Of a stretch of 64,000 bases of DNA, positions 31,163 to 43,590 are shown one piece after another. A model generated the notes under the pieces. That model worked only from the letters and a program-made list of their open reading frames with translations, ran no database searches and was not told the origin of the DNA. The translations under genes and the position numbers were made by a program. Within the stretch, counting starts at the first letter, position 1; the number at the start of each line of letters is the position of its first letter. This stretch comes from Simmondsia chinensis (lineage: Eukaryota; Streptophyta; Magnoliopsida; Caryophyllales; Simmondsiaceae), in the NCBI GenBank assembly GCA_018398585.1, contig JAGTTD010000015.1:28415478-28479477 (forward strand). The letters run 5' to 3'.

Positions 31163-34100
31163 TTACGGAGACCAGTCATCCGACGGGATAGACTGTCTCT
31201 TACTAAGAAAACCCTGTGAAAGTGTCGGATTCACGGGAATCGGGAGCATCGGATTCACCGGTACCGGAAACTTATTAGTGACCGTCCTCTCGTTAATCAT
31301 CCCGACTTCCTTACACACTCGATCAAGAAATCCGAGAAAATCTCTGACAACCATGAAGATTCTAAATGGATGAGCTTCTTCCTTAGCAGAATTTCCGTGG
31401 AAATATTCAGTGATTTCTTTAACTAGTGAAAGTGCAACACTTTCTTGGGCTTGAACTCGGATTATTTCTTCTTCAGCCTTTTTTATGAACCGGGTCATCG
31501 ATTCTGAGAATTTTCGGGTGTTTTCTTCAAAATGGGTCTGTTCGTTTAGTCTAATGACTTCAGAGATTTCTTCGAGTCCTTTGGAGAGCTTGGCGACTTC
31601 GCTCGATAGTATGCTGGAGTCCATGGCGGCCGCCTTTTTGACGTTGGAAAGTTCGGACGTGAGGCTCGAGACAACTTGGAGCCCGAGTTTCCTGAAGATT
31701 AATTGTATTAGGACTCAAATGATATAGTTGAGTACAAGAGTACTTATAGATGAGTTACAAGAGCGAATTGAGGAAAAAAAGGAAAATAATCCCTTGTATA
31801 TCTGCCTTGAGTATAGGGATTTGGCTTGAATAATATAAAAGGGTCCGAGCTGTGAAAAAATTATTTTCTTAGAAGCTTTTCTTTTGTAGAAAGTGTTGCA
31901 AGTGGGAAGCGTTTTGTCCAAAAAATTTTTAGTTTTCACTCCAAGTCTTAACAAAATTCGCGTATAATACACATTTTGATTATGTATCCATACTTTTACA
32001 TAGCCACAGCACATGCTTTCATAAAACTGCACGAATTTCCCGATCAAAATAAGCGGGTTTTACATGAACAAGATTTGTCAGGTGTACCTAAACTTATAAT
32101 GTATTCTATATTTTGCTAATTTTGTCATTTAAATTCTCAAATTATTGATTGTATCCCATTATTTAATGTGTTACAGCCGAATAATACATGTATGCATTAG
32201 ATACCATTTAGTTTCCATACTGTAGTTTACTAGTAGGGTTGCTTATACTTTAAAGGAAAAGTGCTATTTTATTGTTCCTGCTTAAAAGTAGAAAAATAGA
32301 TTCTACTCGTATTTAACACTTTTCTTTGTATGTCAAACACCCTTAAAATCTAAAAGTGTTTTTGCTTAAACACTTTTCAAAATAAAAGTTTGACTAAACA
32401 GACCCTAAATATGTACCATAATATATGTTAATACCTGTACTTGGCGTCGTCATTTGGAGTTTGGGTGTCAGTGTTAGAGTGACGAGCGCCTTCAGCTCGA
32501 ATGATTTCTTGTACGACGAAGTGTAGGAGGGTGGTTTTGCCATCGGCTCCTTTGACATCGACGAGCTTGAGCAATGTGTCGAGCTTGAAAGCACGAGCAT
32601 CGCCCCGGTTCGTCCCTACGTTCATCCGGTTCCCAGTTTTGAGGACGGCTTCTAGAAGCTTCAAGAACATTCTGCTATTCCTTAGCTCATCACACGCGGC
32701 CTATAAAACAGAGATGACTTAAGAAGAGCTTTTCAAGGCAAAAACCGGGGATGAAATGTACATACTTTTTTTATAAAGTAATAAGGTACAACACTGTCCT
32801 AAGAAAGACCACTAACATCTCGAGAGGGGGGAGGGATTATCTTCAAACCCAAGATTTCATGCTCGGGAAGTAAGCACCCTAACCATTACACCAAACCTAA
32901 AAGCTCGTAAAAGTAGGTTATGTAATATTCGGCTTCAATGAATGGTCATGTAAAGAAGACAATAACAAAAAGTATAGGGGTGACAAAGAGTCTATATCAC
33001 AAAGTCACCCTTTTTTTTCTTTTCTCCTCTTTTCACCCTTTCCTAAGTCCCTTTATATCTCCTTTCACTTTTATGTCATTTTCAGGGTAAATGATAAATA
33101 TATTTTTTGACATACAGTAAGAAAACTACATGAACTGCACTTTATATTATTCAAAAGGGTAGAGCGTGATACAAAAGAACTTCCATTTCTTTTCGATAAG
33201 TAGGATACATGTGAAGTCCCAGGAAATCGGGTATGAGCAGATTTAGTTATACTATCAGCTTACTTCAACCGTATAAATGTACATATACATATGTATTATA
33301 AAGAACTCATTTATTAGCTGGTATTATAAAATAAAGAGAATTATCAATGTATGCTTAGGTGGGCCTTGACGACTCGGTTACCATAGAAGGACCCATCGAT
33401 CAAACTTGCTTTGAACCCTTACGATCTCAAGACCAACCACGGGACCTTTTTTCACTATGGTCGTCTTTGCAGATTGATTCACTACCGACACACAGTTCTT
33501 GGCCAAATAATGAAAATTCTGAGGGGGGGAACATGAAATCAAATCACAGTAGCAGTAATATAAAAGCAGCATGCCACACATAATTTTTGGTGTGATCAGT
33601 AACTTAGCTATAAGCTCAAAATTTGTCACATAACGAATTTTGACAAGGAAGAGAATGGAAAGGAGTTTACCTCGAGCGTTCCAAAGGACTTTTGAAGGTA
33701 CTCAACTTCGGACTCAAAATTGGCTACATAAAGCATTGCTTCCACCCGCTTGAATGCGAAAGGTATGTTGATCACCGCCTTCAAAAACTTCTCGGCTTGC
33801 CCCAGCTTGACCGGAGAATCATCCTTGTATTCTTTCAGTTTCCATTCTTCTTCCTTAGTTGGAGCCATCTTTTGCAAACTCTCAAGGAGCTCAGGTCCAA
33901 GTGTATCCGTGTTACCTGGAAAGAGATCGGGACATGAGCTACAATCTCCAAGTTAAGCTTTTAGGGCAGTTGGTTTCTTGATGGTATCACATCCTTGTTG
34001 ATAAGAGGTTGCGAGTTCAAATCCCAACAGTTCTCACTTTAAATATTAATACAGTTCAAGCATAAGGTATAAAAGCAGCCATGTGCATTTATTGCAAAAG

Positions 34101-37100
34101 GTCCTCTGTTTTTATTCTTCATGTACGCTCGTCAGTGTTCATATATGGTGATGTAGCACAACAGTAAATAAAACTAGTTTCCAACTCAATTATCAAATAT
34201 TCGATTTAATTTCATTCAAAGATATCTTTATAAAATATATAGGGGTTTTATTTATAAAGTAGGTACACTGAATCTGTAAAAGACAATGAAGTCCAATTCT
34301 AATCAAAGGTAAAAGAAAATTAGAATCTCAAGCATTACCAATAAACTTTGAAGAATCTGAATTTGACTCAAACTGAGGAAAAAAAAAATTGACAGAAAAG
34401 ACAGCTAACCAATCCCAATCATTATCACAAAACCGTTGTAGGAAACTACTAAAATGCTAGCTCCTGACTTTAGATACTTTTATGGCTACCTACTCCCGCT
34501 CACCTTCCAGCTTCGTGCAAATACGAGTAAAACTCATCCATTAAATATCCAATTAGCTCACTAAGTCATACCAAATTTTTGACGTTCTTGTTTTCGGAAC
34601 AAAAAGAGACCCCCTTTGGCTGCATTCCTACCCATGGGAATCGGTTCCAGCGGAAACAACAGAAAGTAAATGTAGCCAGGGAATCTGTTGCAGAATTCTG
34701 AGCTCCAAAAAGGAAACCCACAAGCCTTGTTCTCACAGTATGGACACTCCAAATTATACATCTGCAAATCCCTCAAAAAATTCCGTCTCCCGACCTAGCT
34801 ATGATTATTTGTGTTCATCAGGAAGCTAATACGACAACTAACTGGTTTGAGAAGATGGTCGATAACAACTAGATTGTTACAGTACGGTTAATTCCTTCAG
34901 TGTCCAGCTGATTACAACTAGTTCTTTCTTCTAACACCTTAGGCAAACTCGTTTGTAAAGAAGTTCAAGGATTTTCCTTACTTTATAACAGTAAAAAAAA
35001 AAAAAAAAAAAAAAACACCACGATAATGCCAGAGAACTAAGTCCTGAAAAATATCAATATCCGATGCTTGGATATGGACTTCGTTCTCATACCCGATATA
35101 TCTCCTTGAGTCCAAGCAACATAGCCCACAAACACGAGGCAGCACCACAGCATATTACTACTGATTCAATGATCATTCCTAGTTGGACTCTCAATGCATC
35201 AAACTAAAAATCGACTCGAAAACCACAATCAGGTAAAAATCAAACTTATGGGAAAAGGTATCCTTTAGGAGCTCCTTCAACAGAAGGTTTAGGGATTCAC
35301 TGACGCCGCTTGACTGATTTTTAGAAAGATCAGGGGCTTTATGTTATTGGATCTTGGTTTTTTTGATGTTGTATGATTGTAATTTTGAAGACATCTTGTC
35401 CTTAACTCTTTGTACATCATTTTTCTCTTAATGATATTTCTTTTTATGATAAAAAAACCACAATCAAGTGAAACAATAATATTAGGGTTTGTGATAAGAA
35501 AATGACTGTGAAAATACCTTCCAAAAGAGCTTCACAAACTTCCTCTATGGTCACATTAAGTGCCCTTAGCGATATGGCTATATTTTGAGCCTTCTTTGGA
35601 TCAAGCACCCTATTCTCTTGCTTTGGGGTGAACTGAACAGGCTTTTTCGCCATTTCGTTCGGGTTCGTATTTGGCGTATTCACGATGAACAGCGTCTCGA
35701 TCATCTCCTCATTCAATCTGCATACATTCATATGATGTTGTAAAGAGATCATCGATGAGAGCGTGTTTCTATTTGCAGTTTTTGGTTTTTGTGAAATTAA
35801 AGATTTTTTCTTGTTTTTGATTCATGTTTCCAATTCTCACTCAAATTAGGAAAGAACTGAAAACACAAAATGAAATATGAGAGAAGCAAAACGTAGATTT
35901 TAGTTTTACAAACTAAAAACTGTAGATAGAAAATGATACCATACGAGCTCCAAGTAACTAACATTAGTAACCACAGCAACTATAACCACAACGATCAAAG
36001 CCCCTTTCCCATTGATGGATCAGAATATGTCGTTACCGGTTACACTATATTATCAAAAGTGTCAAGGAACCAATTATGCCAAAAGTTTGGAGCGTTGAAC
36101 AAATGTCCATAAATGGTTTGACACCCCATAATATCTCCTCATGTTAATGCCTATTAGACTTGAAAAGTCACTACTACATTGGCTCAACTCATATCTTATA
36201 CTCGATTACTTAACATTAAAGGCATAGATTACTAGGATTCAAAATCAAGACCTTTTATTTAAAAAGGTTTTGATAGTATGTCAGAGAACCAATTATTATA
36301 GACGTTCGAATTGGTAGGTGAAGATTCATGAATGGTGTTACACCCTGGCAATAACGACAACAAATACACCTATCAGGAGACAAGTGAGGGGACAAAATAA
36401 TAATTTAGGCCAAAAGGTCTGGAGTTCGATAGCCCCTTGAGCCTCTCTATAAGGAATCCCTAACTTAACTGGCTCATGTGGTATGTGGATCACCGTATGG
36501 GCTAGGGTTTACTGGATAACCGGGTTTCTTATTTGCAAAAATAACGATAACAAATACAAGAAGGAAAATTAAAGAGACATGACTAGAGAGTAATCTTACT
36601 TGAAGGAGCTAGATCTCAATTGATCCCACACCATTTCTCTATCTGAACTTGCCCTAACTTTATCCCAATGCAATGGCTTCAATTTTGGCCTTGGAGTTTC
36701 CTCATTTGATTCAACACTTTCACCAATTGTAGCCGCCACTGCCACCGGAGGATTCTCAACAGCCACCGGAATCATCGGTGGTGGCGGTGGCGGTGGAGGA
36801 CTCTCCGAACGACGCAATGCTTGTGGCGGTGGCGGCGGAGGTGGCGGTGGAGGCGGAGCAGAAGCAGGTTGAGGAATCAAATTGCTTGTTCTTGCTGGAG
36901 ATGATGAGTTTTCATCGGAAGAGTTTGATGATCTCGGCGATGGAGATGGCGGATTTGAATGCATGCTACGACCGGAACTTGAACTTGAACGGTTCGACAA
37001 TGGCGATGCCAGATAAGACCTCGATTTCCGGCTGTAACCGTCCGATTTCACCGAATTCTTCGGCGATTGGCTTGCGCTCGAAGCGGTTGACGAAATCGGC

Positions 37101-38488
37101 GACGGAATCGTCGATTCCGGCGAATCTCTCCTCTTTCCACCGAGAAACGCCGGTAACTTCAGCGAAGATGGAGAGAATCTCCTGCTAGGAGAGAATCTCC
37201 ACTCCGTTTCCTTCGCCGGAGATTCCTTTGCTTTCTGCAGCGACATTGTTGTTAGCTTCGGAGATTCCGGCGGCGATGACATATCACTGGAGCTTGAAGT
37301 GTTGGACAACAATGGCGATTCTTCCTCTTTGATAGTCTCCATCACTCCTCTCTCTGGCGACGAAGGATACTGCGGTGATAGACACGAAAGCGGCGGTGAC
37401 GACGGCGGCGACGGTTGAGCGATCGCCGGCTGTTGCATCTCAACGAACTCCGGCGATTTAGCCTTCGAGCTTTTCGGACTGGTGCTCACCGGCGGCGATA
37501 TGCTTAATGAAGCGGATCGAGCGGGCGAGCCGCTCGTAGACGAAGATCTCGAAGATGAACTCGAATCCTCAGTACTTCCGCCATTGTTGATGAACTTGTC
37601 AGCTTCAATGGCGGCGAATACTCTTCGTGATCCTGATCCGCTTGCAGATCCTCTCGGCGAGTAGAACTCCTCCTCATCCTCCTCTGCGACCGCCTGCGGC
37701 GGCGCTCCGGCAGTTTCCGCCGCCGCTGCCTCCGCATGAAACCGACTCTGCCTAACTTGACTTCCGCCACCCTGTCGGCCGATGAGCGGCGGTAGCGGAT
37801 GGAGCTCCGGCGAGTCAAGCTTCCTCTCCGGCAGCGTACGAACACCAGCATTACCGCTCGAATCCGCTGCTCCACCGCCGTCAATGCTGCGGGAATTCAC
37901 CAATGTGCCCAAGTACAGAAACTCCGAGCTAGTATTCGCGGCCGCCCTCTGCTTCCTCGGCGGTGGAGGCCCATTGTTGGCAGCGCTATTCTCAGATCTG
38001 GAGGATTCCTTTTCGCCTGCAAGGCGTCGTTGGCGGCCGCGGAGGTAAAAAAAGAGGGCAACGGCGGCGGTTACTGCGGCGGAGCCAGAGAGTGCGGCGG
38101 TTACAGCGACAAGCTTCTTCGAGACGGGTTTCGAGGAGGGAGAATGGGGGAGAATGAGAGAGGAGATGTTCGCCGGAAAAGAGGCGAACGCGGTGTTTGG
38201 CGTGGTGGTTGGCGGTGGCGGCGGAGAAGGGTAAGATGGGAAAAAGGGGGACTGATCAGGGGTAGAACTGGAAAAAGGGTATTTAGGAGCGGGAGGGGGA
38301 GATGGTGGGGGTGATGAAGATGGGGGGTTGGCTTCTGTAGGGAAGAACGGCTGGTGGAGGATCCGACGGCTGGGATTCAATGTGGGTTTCCCGATGGTGA
38401 AATCTGGGCCGTTGGATATGAGTATCAGGGTAAACAAGGCCGTAGTGACGGCCGCCGCAGTGGTGGAGGACGAGGACTTAGTGGGCAT
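31163..38488 (-). CDS. Class I plant formin (FH1-like), 1042 aa, five exons
   Basis: Exons in gene order: 38488-36600, 35717-35518, 33915-33671, 32700-32435 and 31691-31163. All junctions are GT..AG and the phases join. The protein has an N-terminal signal peptide (about residues 1-33), a proline-rich cell-wall-facing segment ([10 protein letters not shown]), one membrane helix at about 126-149 followed by RGRQRR, a long Ser-rich cytoplasmic region, FH1 poly-proline tracts at about 535-570 and an FH2 domain from about residue 600 ([12 protein letters not shown]) to about 1010, with [13 protein letters not shown] in exon 4. FH2 nucleates and caps actin filaments and FH1 feeds profilin-actin; class I members anchor actin at the plasma membrane. 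Length fits the FH1 type. The start at 38488 gives the signal peptide. Confidence 0.95.
32765..32900 (-). mobile_element. tRNA-derived SINE in a formin intron
   Basis: In sense (same strand as the gene) A-box TGGTGTAATGG (32893-32883) and B-box-like GGGTTTGAAGATAATCCC (32850-32833), followed by GTTAGTGGTCTTTCTTAGG and an A-rich 3' end near 32770. The intron lies between exons 3 and 4. Confidence 0.6.
33959..34140 (+). mobile_element. tRNA-like SINE in a formin intron, antisense to the gene
   Basis: A-box-like TTGGTTTCTTGATGG (about 33970-33984) and B-box GCGAGTTCAAATCCC (about 34011-34025), followed by about 110 bp without homology to the RTE tail. Boundaries approximate. Confidence 0.45.
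35756..35955. repeat. Foldback MITE in formin intron 1
   Basis: GTGTTTCTATTTGCAGTTTTTGG at the left and AAAACTGTAGATAGAAAATG at the right are inverted. About 200 bp, within the intron between exons 1 and 2. Confidence 0.45.
36390..36535. repeat. Possible tRNA-derived SINE remnant in formin intron 1
   Basis: GGAGTTCGATAGCCCC resembles a B-box (about 36420-36435). The rest is unassigned; weak evidence. Confidence 0.25.
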
Positions 38489-38559
38489 TGCGGGATGAAG
38501 GAGTACAACAACGACCTAATACGGGTTCAAACGAGCTGAAACAAGCCTCGAATACAAGA

Positions 38560-38880
38560 CCTGATGCTCGAGGGCAAGTACCCTATTTGCTTTTTTTGCT
38601 GGATCTTCTGCTTTCACACACACTCTTTCAAATAGAGAACGAAAGCGGAACAAGTAACGAGCTTTGAACCCAAGACTTTATGCTTGTGTGAGTAAGTACC
38701 CTATTTGCCTTTTTTGCTAGATCTTCTCCTTCAACACACACACCCTTATACAGACAACTGAAATGGCAAAAAAACGAGCTTCGAATCCAAGACCTCTCTC
38801 GTACTTCATGTAAGTGAAAATGCCTTTTTTGCTGGATCTTCTACTTTCACACTTACATAGAGAATGAGAGAGGAGAGAGA
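38560..38880 (-). repeat. Tandem triplication in the formin leader
   Basis: Three units of about 115 bp, each with ACGAGCTTYGAA.CCAAGAC, TTTTTTGCTGGATCTTCT and CACACAC. The anchor GGATCTTCT occurs at 38601, 38719 (one change) and 38833, spacings 118 and 114 bp. They lie just upstream of the formin ATG (38488), probably in the 5' UTR. Confidence 0.7.
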
Positions 38881-38936
38881 AATCAAAATGGGTAAAGTAT
38901 GGTGGTGGTGGGGGGAGCGAGAAGAGAGGAAAAGGG

Positions 38937-38938
<2 letters not shown>

Positions 38939-38973
<35 letters not shown>

Positions 38974-39014
38974 GAGAGAATGACAAAATGGAGAGAGAGA
39001 GAGAGAGAGAGAGG
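38939..39014 (-). promoter_or_regulatory. (CT)n tracts upstream of the formin gene
   Basis: On the plus strand (GA)n at 38939-38968 and 38992-39013; in gene sense these are CT runs about 450-525 bp upstream of the ATG. CT/GA runs are common in plant core promoters and leaders and can bind GAGA-binding BPC factors. Role here is inferred. Confidence 0.55.
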
Positions 39015-39155
39015 CTACAGCTCAGAGTATGCTGTGGGGTGGGTGGGGGAGTGCTGGTTGGGGTTGTATGATCGCTGTTGTGTTAGTGACTGCACTCGAT
39101 ACTTTCTCTACTGTGGATTTTTAATTTGGATAATCTTATTATCAAAATAAAATTA

Positions 39156-40380
39156 ATAAAATATAGTAAGTCCTTTTGAATTTTATAATTAATTATAACA
39201 TATTTTTAGTATTTTTAATTTTAAAAAATAGTCCTATAAATTTTATAATTAAACACAACACATCTCATTTACTTTTAATTTTAAAAATAGTCCCTTAAAT
39301 TTTACAAATTAGCACAATACACCCCTTACACTTTCAATTTTATAAAATATAAATTTTGTTATTAGTCACAACTCACCTCCAAACTTTATTACTAAATATT
39401 ATATACTACTTAGATATTTATAAATTTTAAAATAAAAAGTATGAAACTAAAAACTTTGAATAAATTATGAAAGATATATTTTGAAAAAAGTGTAAAAAAA
39501 TATAATAATAATTTAAAATTTTACTTTTTAATATTTTTAAAAAGTATTTTTTTAGTATTTATTTTCATATTTTTTATTTTGTACAATTTTTTTAGTTTTA
39601 AATTTTTAATATGATTTTAGAATTTATTTTTTAAAAAATATTATATTTTCTCTTACAGTAGTTTTTTAGAAATTTAAAAAAATATATTTTAATATCTTTT
39701 ATTTACTATATTAATTAAAATAATTATTTTTTATAAATATCAAAAAATTATCTTATCTTTTACTAGAAATATATAGCTCATACTTTTCATCTAAAAATAT
39801 AATTTTTTTATTTTTTGTATAAAACAAAAAAAACTTCTCATATTTAATTTGATACAAAGCTCCTACCTTTTATTTAAAAACATAAATTCCTATATTTTGT
39901 ATAAACTAGAAAATTCCTCATTTTTAATTTAACAGATTTTTTTTTAAATTTATTATTTTAATTTTTATTAAAATTAAAAAATATTATTATATTTTTTTAA
40001 AATTTTTCCATTTTTTTTTTAAATTTCAATTTTTGTATATTTTTAAAAAAAATAGCTTTCAAAATTTATTCAAAATTTCTAATTTCATACTTATTTTGAA
40101 ATTTATAAATGTTTAAGTAGTATGTTATGTTTAGTAACAAGGTTTGGTGGTGAGTTGTGACTAATATCAAAGTTTAAGGGCTATTTTTTGAAATTAAAAG
40201 TGCAGAAGGTATATTGTGTTAATTTACAAAGTTCAGGGGACTATTTTTTGAAATTGAAAGTGTAAGGGGGGTGTGTCATGTTTAATTGCAAAGTTTATGG
40301 CGCTATTTTTCAAAATTGAAAGTGCACGAGATGTGTTATGATTAATTACAAAGTTCAGGGAGTCTCACTATATTTTTTCC
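39156..40380. mobile_element. MULE-type foldback element (1225 bp) with long TIRs and 11-bp target duplication
   Basis: The left arm (39156 to about 39490) and right arm (about 40055 to 40380) are inverted copies: CTTTCAATTTTATAAAATA, TTAGTCACAACTCACC and TACTACTTAGATATTTATAAATTT at the left have matching complements at the right. AAATAAAATTA flanks both ends (39145-39155 and 40381-40391). Long TIRs plus a 9-11 bp duplication point to a non-autonomous Mutator-like element. The interior is AT-rich and non-coding. Confidence 0.8.
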
Positions 40381-40457
40381 AAATAAAATTACTATTATCA
40401 AAGTAATATCAAAATTTTTAAGTTAATTTTGTAAATTTTATTAAGCACAAGTCACAA

Positions 40458-40664
40458 GCCTAAATAGGTACCAATATGCAAGCATCGGATCCCATTAAAA
40501 CTCCGAAGTTAAGCATATTTGGACGGGAGTAGTATCAAGATGGGTGACCTCCTGAGGAGTTCTCGTGTTGCACTCAAGTTGTCTTGAAGGAATAAGGCTG
40601 CATACATCCACCTTCAGACCCTGCTTAAACGAGAACCATTGGAACACTAAAAATATTGCTTTAT
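40458..40664 (+). mobile_element. 5S-headed retroposon with target duplication
   Basis: AAGTCACAA flanks it at 40449-40457 and 40665-40673. A near full-length 5S-like head (CGGATCCCATTAAAACTCCG, AAGTTAAGCATATTTGG, GATGGGTGACCTCCTG, CTCGTGTTGCA) is joined to a shortened tail (TTGAAGGAATAAGGCTGCAT, CAGACCCTGCTTAAACG, GGAACACTAAAA). This copy keeps the 5S 3' end CTCGTGTTGCA, which the 22.4- and 52.6-kb copies lack, and has lost the GGTTGGGGG start of the tail. Confidence 0.85.
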
Positions 40665-41888
40665 AAGTCACAATATTGCTCTCAAATTAATAACTTTTGT
40701 CATAATAATAACAACTTTTTTTATTTTTAAAAATTTATCACTTAAGTTTTCCGAGGTTTTATCATTTGGGGGTGTATGATTCATTCTGGTTGTAGCGATT
40801 GCATTGGATACTTTCTCTACTATATGCCTTGCTGTGGATGTTTATTTTGAATAATATTATTATTAGAGTAAAATTATAGTTTTTAAAGTAATTTTATGAA
40901 TCTTATTTTTTATAAATTATATTATTACTTTAGAAATAATAATTTTTGTTATAGTAATAGCTATTAAAGAACTATCTCACCCAAAAGCTTAAGTTGATGA
41001 GTAAAGGCCCGTGTATGGTTTTATAAACATGCACCCTCATGCAAATGCCAATTGAGCTTGATGCATATATAGTGCTGAGATTCGAACTCATGACCTCTAA
41101 ATTATCAAAGCTCTAATACCATGTCAAAGAACCATCTCACTCAAAAGTTTAAGCTGTTGAATAAAAACTGATGAATGATTTTATACTCCAACAATAGGAA
41201 CTCTTTTTTACTTTTAAAAAATTATCACTTAAGTTTTTCGTGGGTTTTACCATTCGGTGGTTTATGATTCGCTTTGATACAAGCCAAAAGAATACTAAAA
41301 AAATGCAATTCCACATTGATGAGTTAGAAAAAGTATCACTTTATATACTTTAAATTACTCTATCTATTATTAATTAATTTTAGGATAAAATATCTTTTAG
41401 TATTAAAATTATAAGTCTATAATCTAAATTTAATTTTATGTATCAAACATAGTGACAGCACTGGATACTTTTTATGCTGGGTGTCTTCTTATTACTGTGG
41501 ATTGTTTTAATTGCCTGTTTGTGGTGGGGGAGTGCACGGCAAAAACAGTACTGCAATTAATACAAGATGCTAGTGACTTAGGGGTGTTTTCGTCTCCATT
41601 TATTATAGGTTTTAGGCCTCGTTTGTGTTAAATTTGACCCACTTTTAGGCCCGATTTACGGGGTTAGAATATATAAATTTATATATAAGTATTGTTTTTG
41701 ATAATTAATGATAAAGTTATAGTATAAAGCAGATAAATCGATCAAGCGAGTCATGAGTTAACCCATAAAAGTATGAGGACCAAAAAAGAAAACTAAATAA
41801 AAAGGAAGATAAGCAAAAAAAGGAAAACAAGAGTCTCAAACATGATGAGGCATGAAAACATATTTACATATGAGCGATTTTACGGTGC
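40665..41888. other. AT-rich intergenic DNA with a diverged repeat pair
   Basis: CTATCTCACCCAAAAGCTTAAG (about 40971) and CCATCTCACTCAAAAGTTTAAG (about 41132) are two diverged copies of a common plant repeat. ATTATCACTTAAGTTTT also recurs (about 40735 and 41220). No gene seen. Confidence 0.4.
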
Positions 41889-41889
41889 A

Positions 41890-42145
41890 GAATAGCACAT
41901 TTTTTGTAAATGCAGAATTCGTGCGTCGACACCAGAATTATGTACTCATAGCACCAAATTATGTACTCAAAATCACCGATATGTGTGTCGACACACATGT
42001 ATCGTGTGTCGACACATAAGTATCATGTATCAACACGCAGCATGTACTTGGAATCACCTCCTATGTACTTATATCACCTAATAGGTACTCAAAATCATGA
42101 TTTTCTATAGGTGCAAAAAGGGTGCTTTTCTGCACTATAGAAATT
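41890..42145. mobile_element. MITE with TGCAGAA termini and palindromic core
   Basis: GGTGCAGAATAGCACATTTTTTG at the left mirrors CAAAAAGGGTGCTTTTCTGCACT at the right (terminal inverted repeats of about 22 bp). The centre holds two GTGTGTCGACACAC-type palindromes (about 41991 and 42009) and repeats of TATGTACTCA. No clear target duplication. Confidence 0.55.
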
Positions 42146-42172
42146 ATGATTTACATATAAGTTTAAGTAGGA

Positions 42173-42295
42173 TTTTATTCTAAAATCAATTGTTATTAGG
42201 TGGAATAACTCACTAAGTTTATATGTTGGTGGACTTTATTCTAAAATCAATTGTTATTAGGTGGAATAACTCATTAAGTTTATATGTTGGTTTCT
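42173..42295 (+). repeat. Two tandem copies, 61-bp period
   Basis: TTTATTCTAAAATCAATTG through AAGTTTATATGTTGG is duplicated, with one substitution seen (ACTCACTAAG versus ACTCATTAAG). Confidence 0.9.
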
Positions 42296-43590
42296 TCACT
42301 CTCATATCTCCTTTGTGAGATCATCATTAGACTCACATGTGGAGTTTTTAACAATTTGGTCAACACATGAATTGAATTAATTTGAAAAGTTGTATCTTTT
42401 AGAAATTTAATTTCTGTGTCAATTTCACAGGAAGTAGGTACAAAGTGTTGGATAGAAAATAGAAATTCCTTAAAAAAACTAGTTAAAACGAAGGAATTGG
42501 AAATTACCTATGGGGATTAGATAAATTACTTCCTGTGTTTTGAAGGAATTGAAAATTGCTAAGTGATTTATACTTCTCACATTCTGCCATCTAAACCAGA
42601 GCCAAAATCTGTACTTTTCATGAATTTTTACTTTTCGCTTCTACTTCCCGTGCATACCAAAGGAGGCCTAGATCATACATTGGTATTTAAAGGTTTTACA
42701 TATTAGTTCTAGGTAATGTTATGAATACAACAAGAGTATTATTGTCGGAATACGTGAGTATTGTTCACCATAGCTTATACAACACGTTTAGTTTTTAGTC
42801 TACAAACCTTTTGAAGTTTTTAGTCTAAAAACTACATACATTTAATAAAATAGTTTAAGTCGAATTATACAAGAGTGTATAATAGGTCCCTCATCCAACT
42901 TTTCTTCAATTAGCAATGCCCTAATATTTCGATTCGTGTGTGGAATGAGAGGAGGAATAGTGAGGGAATGACGTGGATACCAGCATATATAAGCAAATTT
43001 TACACTATTTCACAACATCGTTTGAGTTATTGTAATAAATAAATGTAACTTTCGACCAAAGCTCATTTCATAAAGCTTATACATTAAAAAATAAATAAAT
43101 GTAACTTACGATATTGATATTAAATTTAGCCTTTTTTTTATTATAACTTTTCATTCTTAATTTTTTTTATACGACATAAATAGAAAATCAAAAATAAAAA
43201 AAAATAATCTTCAAATTAAGTTTTAGTTTCTTAAAATATAAAAACTATAATAAAAGAATATCAAATAGGCTCTTATAATTATAGTAAAAATTCAGGGCAT
43301 ATTTGGTATTAGGTTTTGTTTGCACTTTTATAATTTAAATTTTTTTTTATTTTTAAAATATAAAATCCTCATCTCATGAATGATTTTCCTTTATTTTTAT
43401 TTTTATTTTTCATTAAAATTAAAAAAAATAAAAACAAAACAATACTAATAGTTCTTTTTAAAACCTAATTTTTTATTTTAAAAAAATTAAAAACACTAAA
43501 TATAAAACTATACTAAATATCTCATCCGGTGTTCTATTATTAGTATTATTATTTTTATTTTTTGCTTTTATGCTGTTTTTGTTTGTTGCC
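42296..43590. other. AT-rich intergenic DNA
   Basis: MITE fragments of the CCAAATAGGC / TTTGGTATTAGG type at 43180-43520. No gene seen. Confidence 0.35.

Noticed and set aside
36778..38314. Several plus-strand ORFs opposite formin exon 1
   Set aside because: They are antisense shadows of a GC-rich, Ser/Pro-coding exon. Translations are low-complexity without domains.
38717..38986. 89-codon minus-strand ORF upstream of the formin start
   Set aside because: Low-complexity Ser/Leu/Pro from the (CT)n tract and the leader repeats. No conserved features.
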